Source: Antedon mediterranea (Eukaryota; Echinodermata; Crinoidea; Comatulida; Antedonidae). Taken from it: a stretch of 64,000 bases of DNA. Below the pieces are notes generated by a model that had not been told where the DNA came from, did not search any database, and saw only the letters and a program-made list of their open reading frames with translations. Location: positions 10,361,001 through 10,425,000 of the forward strand of contig NC_092673.1 of the NCBI RefSeq assembly GCF_964355755.1, given 5' to 3'. This document shows positions 49,347-60,639 of the stretch, one piece after another; positions within the stretch are counted from its first letter, which is position 1, and every line of letters begins with the position of its first letter. The position numbers and the translations under genes are program-made.

Positions 49347-51570
49347 GTGCACTTTGTTGTTTTGTGTGAAAATTTTCATCGAAATGCACAAAATTGTCTA
49401 AAACGTCTCCAAATACGATTTGAAGCTATTTTGTTCACTTTGATGTTTTTGTGTGAAAAGTTTCATCGAAATGCACAAAATGGTCTAAAACGTCTCTCAA
49501 TGCGATTTGAAGCTATTTTGTGCACATTGATGTTTTTGTGTGAAAAGTTTCATCGAAATGGACAAAATGTTCTAAAACGTCTCCAAATACGATATTAAGC
49601 TATTGTATGTATTTTGATGTTTTTGTGTAAAAAGTTTTATCGAAATGCACAAAATGGTCTAAAACGTCTGCAAATGCGATTTGAAGCTATTTTGTGCACT
49701 TTGATGTTTTGTGTAATCCAGTTTCATCGAAATGTACAAAATTGTCTAAAACCTCTCAAAATGCGATTTGAAGCTATTTTGTGCACTTTGATGTTTTTGT
49801 GTGAAAAGTTTCATCGAAATGCACAAAATTGTCTAAAACGTCTCCAAATACGATATTAAGCTATTGTATACACTTTGATGTTTTTGTGTGAAAAGTTTTT
49901 TCGAAATGCACAAATTGGTCTAAAACGTTTCAAAATACGATAATAAGCTTTTGTATGCACATTGATGTTTTTGTGTGAAAAGTTTCACCAAAATGAACAA
50001 AATGGTCTAAAACGTCTCCAAATGCGATTTGAAGCTATTTTGTGCACTTTGATGTTTTGTGTAATGAAACGCACAAAATGGTCTAAAACGTCTCCAAATG
50101 CGATTTGAAGCTATATTGTGCACTTTGATGTTTTGTGTGAAAAGTTTAACCAAAATGCACAAAATGGTCTAAAACGTCTCCATATCCGTTTTGAAGCTAA
50201 TCTAAGCACTTTGATGTTTTTATGTTAACAAGATTTTTCGAAATGCACAAAATGGTCTAAAACGTCTCCAAATACGATTTGAAGCTCTTTTGTGCACTTT
50301 GATGTTTTGTGTAAAAAGTTTTATAGAAATGCACAAAATGGTCTAAAACGGTTTCAAATGTGATTTTAAGCACTTTGATATTTTTGTTTAACCAAGTTTC
50401 ATCGAAATGCACAAAATGGTCTAAAACGTCTCCAAATGCGATTTGAAGCTATTTTGTGCACTTTGTTGTTTTGTGTGAAAATTTTCATCGAAATGCACAA
50501 AATTGTCTAAAACGTCTCCAAATACGATTTGAAGCTATTTTGTTCACTTTGATGTTTTTGTGTGAAAAGTTTCATCGAAATGCACAAAATGGTCTAAAAC
50601 GTCTCTCAATGCGATTTGAAGCTATTTTGTGCACATTGATGTTTTTGTGTGAAAAGTTTCATCGAAATGGACAAAATGTTCTAAAACGTCTCCAAATACG
50701 ATATTAAGCTATTGTATGTATTTTGATGTTTTTGTGTGAAAAGTTTTATCGAAATGCACAAAATGGTCTAAAACGTCTGCAAATGCGATTTGAAGCTATT
50801 TTGTGCACTTTGATGTTTTGTGTAATCCAGTTTCATCGAAATGTACAAAATTGTCTAAAACCTCTCAAAATGCGATTTGAAGCTATTTTGTGCACTTTGA
50901 TGTTTTTGTGTGAAAAGTTTCATCGAAATGCACAAAATTGTCTAAAACGTCTCCAAATACGATTTGAAGCTATATTGTGCACTTTGATGTTTTTTGTGAA
51001 AAGTTTAACCAAAATGCACAAAATGGTCTAAAACGTCTCCAAATCCGTTTTGAAGCTAATCTAAGCACTTTGATGTTTTTATGTTAACAAGTTTTTTCGA
51101 AATGCACAAAATGGTCTAAAACGTCTCCAAATACGATTTGAAGCTCTTTTGTGCACTTTGATGTTTTGTGTAAAAAGTTTTATAGAAATGCACAAAATGG
51201 TCTAAAACGGTTTCAAATGTGATTTTAAGCACTTTGATATTTTTGTTTAACCAAGTTTCATCGAAATGCACAAAATGGTCTAAAACGTCTCCAAATGCGA
51301 TTTGAAGCTATTTTGTGCACTTTGTTGTTTTGTGTGAAACGTTTCATCGAAATGCACAAAATGGTCTAAAACGTCTCCAAATGCGATTTGAAGATATTGT
51401 GTGCACTTTGATGTTTTTGTGTGAAAAGTTTCATAGAAATGCACAAAATGGTCTAAAACGTCTCCAAATGCGATTTGAAGATATTTTGTGCACTTTGATG
51501 TTTTTGTGTGAAAAGTTTCATCGAAATGCTCAAAATGGTCTAAAACGGTTTCAAATGTGATTTTAAGCAA
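49347..51570 (-). repeat. 1,109-bp tandem duplication in array C
   Basis: Identical or nearly identical monomer series begin at 49347 and 50456. Both include the GAAAATTTTCATCG and TTTTGTTCACTTTGATG variants; after about 50950 the second copy joins a different series. Confidence 0.8.
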
Positions 51571-54500
51571 TTTGATGTTTTTGTGTAATCAAGTTTCATC
51601 GAAATGCACAAAATGGTCTAAAACGTCTGCAAATGCGATTTGAAGCTATTTTGTGCACTTTCATGTTTTGTGTGAAAAGTTTTATCGAAATGCTCAAAAT
51701 GGTCTAAAACGGTTTCAAATGTGATTTTAAGCACTTTGATGTTTTTGTGTAATCAAGTTTCATCGAAATGCACAAAATGGTCTAAAACGTCTGAAAATGC
51801 GATTTGAAGCTATTTTGTGCACTTTCATGTTTTGTGTGAAAAGTTTTATCGAAATGCTCAAAATGGTCTAAAACGGTTTCAAATGTGATTTTAAGCACTT
51901 TGATATTTTTGTGTAATCAAGTTTAAAACGTCTGCAAATGCGATTTGAAGCTATTTTGTGCACTTTCATGTTTTGTGTGACAAGTTTTTTCGAAATGCAC
52001 AAAATGGTCTAAAACGTCTCCAAATGCGATTTGAAGTTATTTTGTGCACTTTGATGTTTTGTGTGAAAAGTTTTATCGAAATGCTCAAAATGGTCTAAAA
52101 CGGTTTCCAATGTGATTTTAAGGAATTTGATGTTTTTGTGTAATCAAGTTTCATCGAAATGCACAAAATGGTCTAAAACGTCTGCAAATGCGATTTGAAG
52201 CTATTTTGTGCACTTTCATGTTTTGTGTGAAAAGTTTTATCGAAATGCTCAAAATGGTCTAAAACGGTTTCAAATGTGATTTTAAGCACTTTGATGTTTT
52301 TGTGTAATCAAGTTTCATCGAAATGCACAAAATGGTCTAAAACGTCTGAAAATGCGATTTGAAGCTATTTTGTGCACTTTCATGTTTTGTGTGAAAAGTT
52401 TTATCGAAATGCTCAAAATGGTCTAAAACGGTTTCAAATGTGATTTTAAGCACTTTGATATTTTTGTGTAATCAAGTTTCATCGAAATGCACAAAATTGT
52501 CTAAAACGTCTGCAAATGCGATTTGAAGCTATTTTGTGCACTTTGATGGTTTTGTGTAAAAAGTTTCATCGAAATGCACAAAATTGTCTAAAACGTCTGC
52601 AAATGCGATTTGAAGCTATTTTGTGCACTTTGATGTTTTTGTGTGAAAAGTTTCATCGAAATGCACAAAATGGTCTAAAACGTCTCCAAATGCGATTTGG
52701 AGCTCTTTTGTGCACTTTGATGTTTTGTGTCAAAAGTTTTATCGAAATGCTCAAAATGGTCTAAAACGGTTTCAAATGTGATTTTAAGCACTTTGATGTT
52801 TTTGTGTAATCAAGTTTCATCGAAATGCACAAAATGGTCTAAAACGGCTGCAAATGCGATTTGAAGCTATTTTGTGCACTTTGATGTTTTGTGTAATCCA
52901 GTTTCATCGAAATGTACAAAATTGTCTAAAACCTCTCAAAACGCGATTTGAAGCACTTTGATGTTTTTGTGTGAAAAGTTTCATCGAAATGCACAAAATT
53001 TTCTAAAACGTCTCCAAATACGACATTAAGCTATTGTATGCACTTTGTTGTTTTTGAGTGAAAAGTTTTTTAGAAATGCACAAAATGGTCTAAAACGTCT
53101 CCGAATGCGATTTGGAGCTCTTTTGTGCACTTTGATGTTTTGTGTAAAAAGTTTGCTATTTTGTGCACTTTAATGTTTTGTGTGAAAAGTTTTATTGAAA
53201 TGCTCAAAATTGTCTAAAACGGTTTCAAATGTGATTTTAAGCACTTTGATATTTTTGTGTAATCAAGTTTTTTCGAAATGCACAACATGGTCTAAAACGT
53301 CTCCGATTGCGATTTGAAGCTCTTTTGTGCACTTTCATGTTTTGTGTCAAAAGTTTTATAGAAATGCTCGAAATGGTATAAAACGGTTTCAAATGTGATT
53401 TTAAGCACTTTGATGTTTTTGTGTAACCAAGTTTCATCGAAATGCACAAAAAAATCTAAAACGTCTCCAAATGCGATTTAAAGCTATTTTGTGCACTTCA
53501 ATGTTTTGTGTGAAAAGTTTTATCGAAATGCTCAAAATGGTCTAAAACAGTTTCAAATGTGATTTTAAGCACTTTGATATTTTTGTGTAATCAAGTTTTT
53601 TCAAAATGCACAACATGGTCTAAAACGTCTCCGATTGCGATTTGAAGCTATTTTGTGCACTTTGATGTTTTGTGTAATGAAACGCACAAAATGGTCTAAA
53701 ACGTCTCCAAATGCGATTTGAAGCTATTTTGTGCACTTTGTTGTTTTGTGTGAAAAGTTTCATCAAAATGCACAAAATTGTCTAAAACGTCTCCTAATAC
53801 GATATTAAGCTATTGTATGCACTTTTTTTGTTTTTGTGTGAAAAGTTTCATCGAAATGCTCAAAATGGTCTAAAACGTCTCCGATTGCGATTTGAAGCTA
53901 TTTTGTGCACTTTGATGTTTTTGTGTGAAAAGTTTCATCGAAATTCACAAAATGGTCTAAAACGTCTCTAAATGCAATTTGAAGCTATTTTGTGTACATT
54001 GATGTTTTTGTGTGAAAAGTTTGATCGAAATGCACAAAATGGTCTAAAACGTCTCCAAATACGATTTGAAGCTATTTTGTGCACTTTGATGTTTTGTTTG
54101 AAAAGTTTTATCGAAATGCATAAAATGTTCTAAAACGTCTCCAAATACGATATTAAGCTATTGTATGTATTTTGATGTTTTTGTGTGAAAAGTTTTATCG
54201 AAATGCTCAAAATGGTCTAAAACGGTCTCAAATGTGATTTTAAGCACTTCTATACTTTTGTGTAATCAAGTTTCATCGAAATGCACAAAATGGTCTAAAA
54301 CGTCTCCAAATGCGATTTGATACTATTTTGTGCACTTTAATGTTTTGTGTGAAAAGTTTTATCGAAATGCTCAAAATGGTCTAAAACGGTTTCAAATGTG
54401 ATTTTAAGCACTTTGATATTTTTGTGTAATCAAGTTTCATCGAAATGCACAAAATGGTCTAAAACGTCTCCAAATGCGATTTGATGCTATTTTGTGCACT

Positions 54501-55460
54501 TTAAAGTTTTGTGTGAAAAGTTTTATCGAAATGCTCAAAATGGTCTAAAACGGTTTCAAATGTGATTTTAAGCTATTTTGTGCACTTTGATGTTTTGTGT
54601 AATGAAACGCACAAAATGGTCTAAAACGTCTCCAAATGCGATTTGAAGCTATTTTGTGCACTTTGTTGTTTTGTGTGAAAAGTTTCATCGAAATGCACAA
54701 AATTGTCTAAAACGTCTCCAAATACGATATTAAGCTGTTGTATGCACTTTGTTTTTTTGTGAGAAAATTTTCATCGAAATGCTCAAAATGGTCTAAAACG
54801 TCTCCAAATGCGATTTAAAGCTATTTAGTGCACTTTGATGTTTTTGTGTGAAAAGTTTCATCGAATTGCACAAAATGGTCTAAAACGTCTACAAATACGA
54901 TATTAAGCTATTGTATGCACATGTTTTTGTGTGAAAAGTTTCATCGAAATGCACAAAATGGTCTAAAACGCCTCCAAATGCGATTTGAAGCTATTTTGTG
55001 CACTTTGATGTTTTGTGTTAAAAGTTTCATCGAAATGCACAAAATGGTCTAAAACGCCTCCAAATCCGTTTTGAAGCTATTCTAAGCACTTTGGTGTTTT
55101 TATGTTAACAAGTTTTTTCGAAATGCTCAAAATGTTCTAAAACGGTTTCAAATGTGATTTTAAGCACTTTGATGTTTTTATGTAATCAAGTTTCATCGAA
55201 ATGCACAAAATGGTCTAAAACGTTTTTTGTTAAAAGTTTTATAGAATTGCTCAAAATGGTCTAAAACGGTTTCAGATGTGATTTTAAGCACTTTGATGTT
55301 TTTTTGTAACCAAGTTTCATCGAAATGCACAAAATGGTCTAAAACGTTCTCCAAATGCGATTTGAAGCTATTTTGTGCACTTTGATGTTTTTGTGTGAAA
55401 AGTTTCATAGAAATGCACACAATGGTCTAAAACGTCTCCAAATCCGTTTTGAAGCTATTA

Positions 55461-55764
55461 GATCAGCGAGAGAGAGATAGATCAGCGAGAGAGAGAGAGA
55501 TAGATCAGCGAGAGAGAGATAGATCAGCGAGAGAGAGATAGATCAGCGAGAGAGAGAGATAGATCAGCGAGAGAGAGAGAGATAGATCAGCAAGAGAGAG
55601 AGATAGATCAGCGAGAGAGAGATAGATCAGCGAGAGAGAGATAGATCAGCGAGAGAGAGATAGATCAGCGAGAGAGAGATAGCTCAGCGAGAGAGAGAGA
55701 TAGATCAGCGAGAGAGAGATAGATCAGCGAGAGAGATAGATCAGCAAGAGAGAGAGATAGATCG
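55461..55764 (+). repeat. GATCAGCGAGAGAGAGATA minisatellite
   Basis: About fifteen units of 17-25 bp, GATCAGCGAGAGA plus a variable (GA)n and TA. Directly abuts array C on the left. Its reverse complement forms the array at the right end of the window. Confidence 0.96.
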
Positions 55765-55998
55765 AAGAAATTTGGTTAATGCAATCTAGGAACAATGAAG
55801 CGCAACCAGTACGCTACTTGAAAGATATCTCTTAGTGCCACGGGCGGCGTTTGAAACCCCTGGGGACATGCGTTGAACACCCATAGTCGGCGTTAGACAC
55901 CAATCGTACCTTCTGTGTTTGTGGGCGATAATCACTAACTTCTGCTTTTGGAAATATTAATTAAAAACTGATTAATTAATCAAAATTACGTTGTTTGT
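55765..55998. other. Short unique spacer
   Basis: About 230 bp of mixed composition without a frame or repeat that I recognise. It contains two similar GGCGGCGTTTGA / GTCGGCGTTAGACACC phrases, possibly a small diverged repeat. Confidence 0.5.
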
Positions 55999-56510
55999 TA
56001 CAGAATGAATTTCGTCTACACAGAATGAATTTTGTCAACACAAAATTAATTTTGTATTGACAAAATTCATTTTGTGTTGACAAAAATTTATTCTGTGTGG
56101 ACAAAATTAATTTTGTCTTGACAAAATTCATTTTGTCTCGACAAAATTAATTCTGTGTAAACAAAATTCATTCTTTGTATGCAAAATTAATTCTGTGTTG
56201 ACAAAATTCATTCTGTGTAGACAAAATTCATTCTGTAACGACAAAATTCATTTTGTGGCGACAAAATTCATTCTGTAACGACAAAATTCATTTTGTGTAG
56301 ACAAAATTAATTCTGTGTAGACAAAATTAATTCTGTGTGGACAAAATTCATTTTGTGGCGACAAAATGTATTCTGTGTAGACAACATTTATTCTGTGTAG
56401 ACAAAATTCATTCTGTGTAGACAAAATTCATTCTGTGTAGACAAAATTTATTCTGTGTAGACAAAATTCGTTTTGTTGCAACAAAATTCGTTTAGTCGCG
56501 ACAAAATGAA
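55999..56510. repeat. 20-bp quasi-palindromic minisatellite
   Basis: Around 25 units of ACAAAATTCATTCTGTGTAG and variants (TTTTGTGTTG, TAACG, GGCG endings). Each unit contains ACAAAAT and ATTTTGT/ATTCTGT as inverted arms around one or two bases. The first two units, at about 55999-56037, read in the opposite direction (CAGAATGAATTTCGTCTACA), so there is a head-to-head switch near 56038. Confidence 0.95.
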
Positions 56511-58190
56511 TTTTGTTAGCCGAGCCTACTCAAGCGTGGGACAAAACGTTTTAACATTTAAATTAGAAGGCGGGGTTGTTATTGGAAACTCGAAGATTGA
56601 CCGTTATAGGCCTACGATCAAACAGCGCGCGAATGTCATTTTACAACCTCCTCTACACCGGTGCCAACAAATTGTTAATAGGTAAAGGAAATTAATTTAT
56701 CTACCGTGAGTAAAAGCAAACTATTTGAGCAACAGTCTAATATGGAACTTGAATACTTTGCGTCGAGTATAAGTACAGTTTATACTGACGTATAACAATA
56801 TTATTGTACACTTAAAATTAATTCCGATTCAGAAAAACGGAACACGTAGCCCTATATGCCTAACAATTTTGGTAATAAATATTAAAGATGGTTGAAGATT
56901 TATATCGATACCGATAATATTGATTACAAAAATGACAACACTATTTAAGATAACATCTGATAAGTTGAGTAGTAATGAAATGATTTTAGTTAATACATTT
57001 ATTTTAATATAATAGTTAGTATAGGCCTATTTATTCTTATGGGAATTTCTTCGTCTATATAGGCTACCAAGTTTATTTGATAGGAATACTAAATCGCTAA
57101 TAGGCCTAACTCAAGGGAACAAAACTATGATATATCTCTTAAGACATATTATATTAATTGTCTCTAATTGGAATAATAGAGATATCTTTATTGAAAAGAT
57201 ATCTTGGTTGTAAACAGGGATATATCTCTATTGGAACCTAAGATCTATATTGTAAACTAACTACATCTATTAAAAACTAAGATATTTTAGTTGCCTAAAT
57301 AAGTTTGGTCCGCCATAGATTATGATATTGCAAATTGTCGTTAAAAAGTTAAATTTAATTTCAAATTTACGTTTAACTATTAATTTTACTCTCGGTTGCA
57401 TATTATTATATATTTACACCCTCGAAAGATATAATTCAACTTTGACCAAATAGTTATATGGGTGTTCACACAACTGACATATGGCGCCTCTCAAGTATCC
57501 ATTCCCATGGCAGTGTATATAACCTTTCCACCTTCTCCATCGTTGATTTTATTTATTATACATTGCTAATTGCAAATAATTGTTTATAGGTTTACATTGT
57601 TCTTTGTACTTTTAATGTACGTATTCAGTTTTTGGGTGGCTTGATAAGATTGATGTTAAATAAATGTATTTTCCACTAATAAAATATGGAATTGTATCTA
57701 GAGAGTATCGTAATTTCGGGCAGAATGGTTTTCGGTCTGGAAAGGTCATTATTACACTGTCTGGAGTGTTGATATTTATACATCAAATGTTCGAATCGAA
57801 TCGAATAGCCCCATTATTGAAGATTAACCGAAGAGGTCCTAGACAACTTGCGTAATCTTGGAGAAGCCCAGACCCTCAGTCAAACCAGAATGGTTTTCGG
57901 TCTGGAAAGGTCATTATTACACTGTCTGGGGTGTTGATATTTATACATCGAATGTTTTATGGGCAATCAGTCCTGAACCTAGCCAACGTAGGCTACCTGG
58001 CCTACTTACTACTGTAGGTTAAAGGTTATTAGGTTTCGCAGGGTGGATGACTGTTATAATAAAACTAACGTGAGCAATCTTTTGTAGTCAGTTCTTTAAA
58101 TTTTTTTTCTTCAAATAATTATTATTTCTGCAATGACTATTATTATCTTAAAGATATATTGTCCCCTGAAAAAATGATTAGGTACGTAAC
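56511..58190. other. AT-rich region without recognised gene
   Basis: About 1.7 kb, many stops in all frames. Contains degenerate ATATCT-rich phrases at about 57110-57300 and a 71-bp direct duplication (57721-57791 and 57886-57956). Several TAGGCCTA palindromes are scattered here. The longest frames (for example 56473-56685, which starts inside the minisatellite) have no recognisable domain. Confidence 0.6.
57721..57956 (+). repeat. 71-bp direct repeat pair
   Basis: CAGAATGGTTTTCGGTCTGG through ACATCAAATGTT at 57721-57791 recurs at 57886-57956 with two differences (GGAGTG/GGGGTG, CATCAAA/CATCGAA). Offset 165 bp. It may be the edge of an unrecognised repeat family or a local duplication. Confidence 0.9.
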
Positions 58191-58199
58191 GAAGATAAA

Positions 58200-58489
58200 T
58201 TAATTTCTTTTTACATTAAATTGAGGCGCTAAACATAAATTTACGAGATCAAATACATGCAGCGAAAGCCAAACAAATTTTAAAAATGTACTCTCCCTGC
58301 ACCACATCATCACCAGATGCATTGCTAATGCCTTCTCAAGATGTGTGGTGGAAAGGGGGACGTAAATTCTGTGAACCCGAAACACAGTTGGTAGCATACC
58401 TTTAACTCTATTTCACCGACCAGCGTGGGAATCGAACCCACGACATACGTGTTGTCAACACGACGCTCAGTCGTCTGAGCTAACTGGCC
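58200..58489 (-). mobile_element. Candidate tRNA-derived SINE, - strand
   Basis: A tRNA-like head at 58489-58417 followed (leftward) by about 215 bp with no frame, ending near a T-rich stretch in + coordinates (TTTCTTTTTAC, thus A-rich on the - strand) at about 58200. This head-plus-body layout is that of tRNA-derived SINEs. I found no clear target duplication, so the left end is approximate. Confidence 0.5.
58417..58489 (-). tRNA. tRNA-like sequence, anticodon loop TTGACAA (GAC, Val), probably SINE head
   Basis: 73 nt that fold as a cloverleaf: acceptor GGCCAGT with GCTGGTC (two G-U pairs), D stem GCTC/GAGC, anticodon loop TTGACAA, T arm GTGGG-TTCGATT-CCCAC. Both Pol III boxes are present (TTAGCTCAGACGACTG and GGTTCGATTCC). 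Against a working tRNA: the D loop AGACGACT lacks the usual GG, the anticodon stem has an end mismatch, and GAC is not the normal Val anticodon in eukaryotic nuclei. Confidence 0.55.
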
Positions 58490-58558
58490 ATTTTGGTTTT
58501 AAAAGGTTAATATGATATTTATGATGAATTACGTAATACACTTATAAATAGACTATTA

Positions 58559-58794
58559 TAAACTGTTCTTTCGTGTACTACTTTATGGCATAACGGATAA
58601 TGCTCAGGTTTGAGTGCTCTCAGTAGTGGGTTCGAACCTCTAGGGATTTTTTTTTTTAAATTGAAAATAAATATTGTTTTTGAAAGTGAGATATTTTGAG
58701 GGTTGTAAATGTCAGGCCTAAACAAGTGGACTTTTTTAAAAATCAGAAACAAAGTTGCATGGCATTATTTTTCATTGATTGATTATTCATTTCA
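58559..58794 (+). mobile_element. Candidate tRNA-derived SINE with 16-bp target duplication
   Basis: 236 bp flanked by exact copies of TATAAATAGACTATTA (58543-58558 and 58795-58810). Inside, a tRNA-like segment at about 58579-58645 carries box-A-like TGGCATAACGGATAAT and box-B-like GGGTTCGAACCTC, followed by T11 at about 58647-58657. Pol III box spacing is about right. No frame. A 16-bp duplication is typical of LINE-assisted insertion. Confidence 0.6.
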
Positions 58795-59949
58795 TATAAA
58801 TAGACTATTAAAATAAAAGGGTCTAAATTTGGCCATTTTTCGAAAATTTCCGCGAGGGGGACCATAAGATTTTTTTTCGAAAAATGGCGAAAATTTACAC
58901 TTTTTAAAATTAGAAAATTCAATAATTATGCTATAATATTGCCATTTTTCCAAATATATTGTGCTAACATCATCTTACAGAGCCATAGTAACTAGTTATG
59001 TCAAAAAATAAAAGGGTTAAAATTTGGCCATTTTTGCGAAAATTTTCCTGGGGGGGACTGTAGGAATTTTTTGGAAAAATGGCCAAAATTTCCAATTTTT
59101 TAAATTCAATAATTATGTTATTATTTTTTTGGCATTTATGCAAATATATTGTGTTAGCATCATCTTCTTATAGAGCCATCGTAACTAGTTATGTCAAAAA
59201 ATAAAAGGATCGAAATTTAACAATTTATCGAAAATTTCGATGCGGGGGACCATATGAATTTTTTCGAAAAATGGCCAAAATTTCCACCTATTAATATTCA
59301 GAAATTATGATATAATATTGCCATTTATGCACATATATTGTGCTAACATCATCTTATAGAGCCATAGTAACTAGTTATGTCAAAAAAAAAAAGGGTCTAA
59401 ATTTGGCCATTTTTTCGAAAATTTCCCCGAGGGGGACCATAAGATTTTTTTTCGAAAAATGGCGAAGATTTACACTTTTTAAAATTCAAAAATTATGCTA
59501 TAATATTGCCATTTATGCAAATATATTGTGCTAACATCATCTTATACAGCCAGAGTAACTAGTTATGTCAAAAAATAAAAGGGTCGAAATTTGGCTTTTT
59601 TTCCTAAATTTTCCTACGGGGACCACACGAAATTTTTCGCAAAATGACCAAAATTTCCACCTTTTAAAATTCAATAATTAGACTATAATATTGCCATTGA
59701 TGCACATATGTTGTGTAAACATCAACTTATAGAGCCATAGTAAATAGTTATGTCAAAAAATAAAAGGTTTGAAATTTCACCATTTTTGCGACAATTTCCC
59801 TGCGGGGGACCATACGATTTTTTTCAAAAATGACCAAAATGTACACCTTTTTAAATTCTATAATTAGGCTATAATATTGCCATTTATGCACATATATTGT
59901 GTTAACATCATCTTATACAGCCATAGTAACTCGTTATGTAAAAAAAACA

Positions 59950-60144
59950 AGGCCAACAACAATAAGTTGCGTGCTCTCAGAAATAAATGAACTTTCAAAA
60001 AGTAATGTACTTTAAAACTTTTCTGTACATCAAAACAGTTCAAAAGTACAGAAAAGCGATAAAACGCAAAGTGATACCGGACCGACAGACAAATCGACAG
60101 ACCGACCGACATAGTGAACTGTAGAGTCGCGTCCACGCGACTAA
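59950..60144 (+). mobile_element. Small non-coding insertion in the 186-bp satellite
   Basis: About 195 bp break the satellite between CGTTATGTAAAAAAAACAAGG and TAATAAAAGG. Contains an 11-bp perfect inverted repeat CTTTTCTGTAC/GTACAGAAAAG (60018-60028, 60046-60056), a GACCGACAGAC-type stretch, and near its right end a 7-bp hairpin AGTCGCG-TCCA-CGCGACT (60125-60142). No coding capacity. Right end CTAA before T recalls Helitron ends, but the left end does not fit, so the class is open. Confidence 0.6.
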
Positions 60145-60625
60145 TAAAAGGTTTGAAGTTTGGCCATTTTTGCGAAAATTTCCCTGCGGGAGACCATAGG
60201 AATTTTTTCGAAAAATGGCAAAAATTTCCAATTTTCAAAATTCTATAATTAGGCTATAATATTGCCATTTATTCGCATATATTGTTTTAACATCATCTTA
60301 TAGAGCCATAGTAACTAGTTATGTCAAGAAATAAAAGGGTCGAAATTTGGCCATTTGGCCAATAGGATTTTTTATTCGAAAAATGGTCAAAATTTCCATT
60401 GTTTAAAATTCAAAAATTATGCTATAATATTGCCATTTATGCAAATAATTATATGTGCTAACATCATCTTATAGAGCTATAGTAACTAGTTATGTCAAAA
60501 AATAAAAGGATCAAAATTTGGCCATTTTTCGAAAATTTCCCTGCTGGGGACCATAGGAATTTTTTCGAAAAATGGCAAAAATTTCCACTTTTTAAAATTC
60601 AATAATTATGCTATAATATTGGCAT

Positions 60626-60639
60626 TTATGCAAATATAT
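60626..60639 (+). repeat. LINE target site duplication, left copy
   Basis: TTATGCAAATATAT, repeated exactly at 62875-62888 on the other side of the LINE. Both copies belong to the 186-bp satellite, and removing the insert plus one copy restores its normal sequence. Confidence 0.9.

Larger units (their letters stand above)
34649..55460 (-). repeat. Satellite array C, ~87-bp unit, - orientation
   Basis: About 20.8 kb of the same satellite in the same orientation as array B, continuing in phase after the tyrosine-recombinase element. Monomer types occur in repeated series with many different offsets (749, 1109, 1216, 1369, 1756 and 6074 bp), so the array was built by unequal exchange or copying of blocks of variable length. 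It ends abruptly at GAAGCTATTA before the GATCAGCGAG minisatellite. Near the right end (about 54.9-55.4 kb) units are more diverged and truncated, as is usual at array edges. Confidence 0.97.
58811..60639 (+). repeat. ~186-bp satellite with hairpin unit, left part
   Basis: Tandem units marked by AGCCATAGTAACTAGTTATG at 58981, 59174, 59360, 59548, 59733, 59919, 60304 and 60474 (offsets 170-193 bp except where an insertion lies). Each unit contains GCCATTTTTCGAAAA and TTTTCGAAAAATGGC, a 15-bp inverted repeat with a G-rich loop (CTGCGGGGGACCATAGG); exact arms are at 60521-60535 and 60562-60576. Confidence 0.95.

Noticed and set aside
1-55460. CENP-B-box-like motif in the satellite
   Set aside because: TTTCGATGAAAC only loosely recalls such motifs; essential positions do not match.
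56473-56685. 70-codon frame in the right-hand region
   Set aside because: Begins inside the 20-bp minisatellite; no domain.
57480-57600. Promoter with TATATAA near 57516
   Set aside because: No gene downstream and the region is AT-rich; chance occurrence is likely.
58417-58489. Functional tRNA-Val gene
   Set aside because: GAC anticodon, missing D-loop GG and a SINE-like downstream body make a tRNA-derived repeat likelier.
59864-60238. 124-codon frame on the - strand
   Set aside because: Composed of satellite plus the small insertion; composition and context give no support for a gene.
60619-60639. Start of the LINE frame at 60619
   Set aside because: This codon lies in the flanking satellite/target duplication; the LINE begins at 60640 and has no start of its own.
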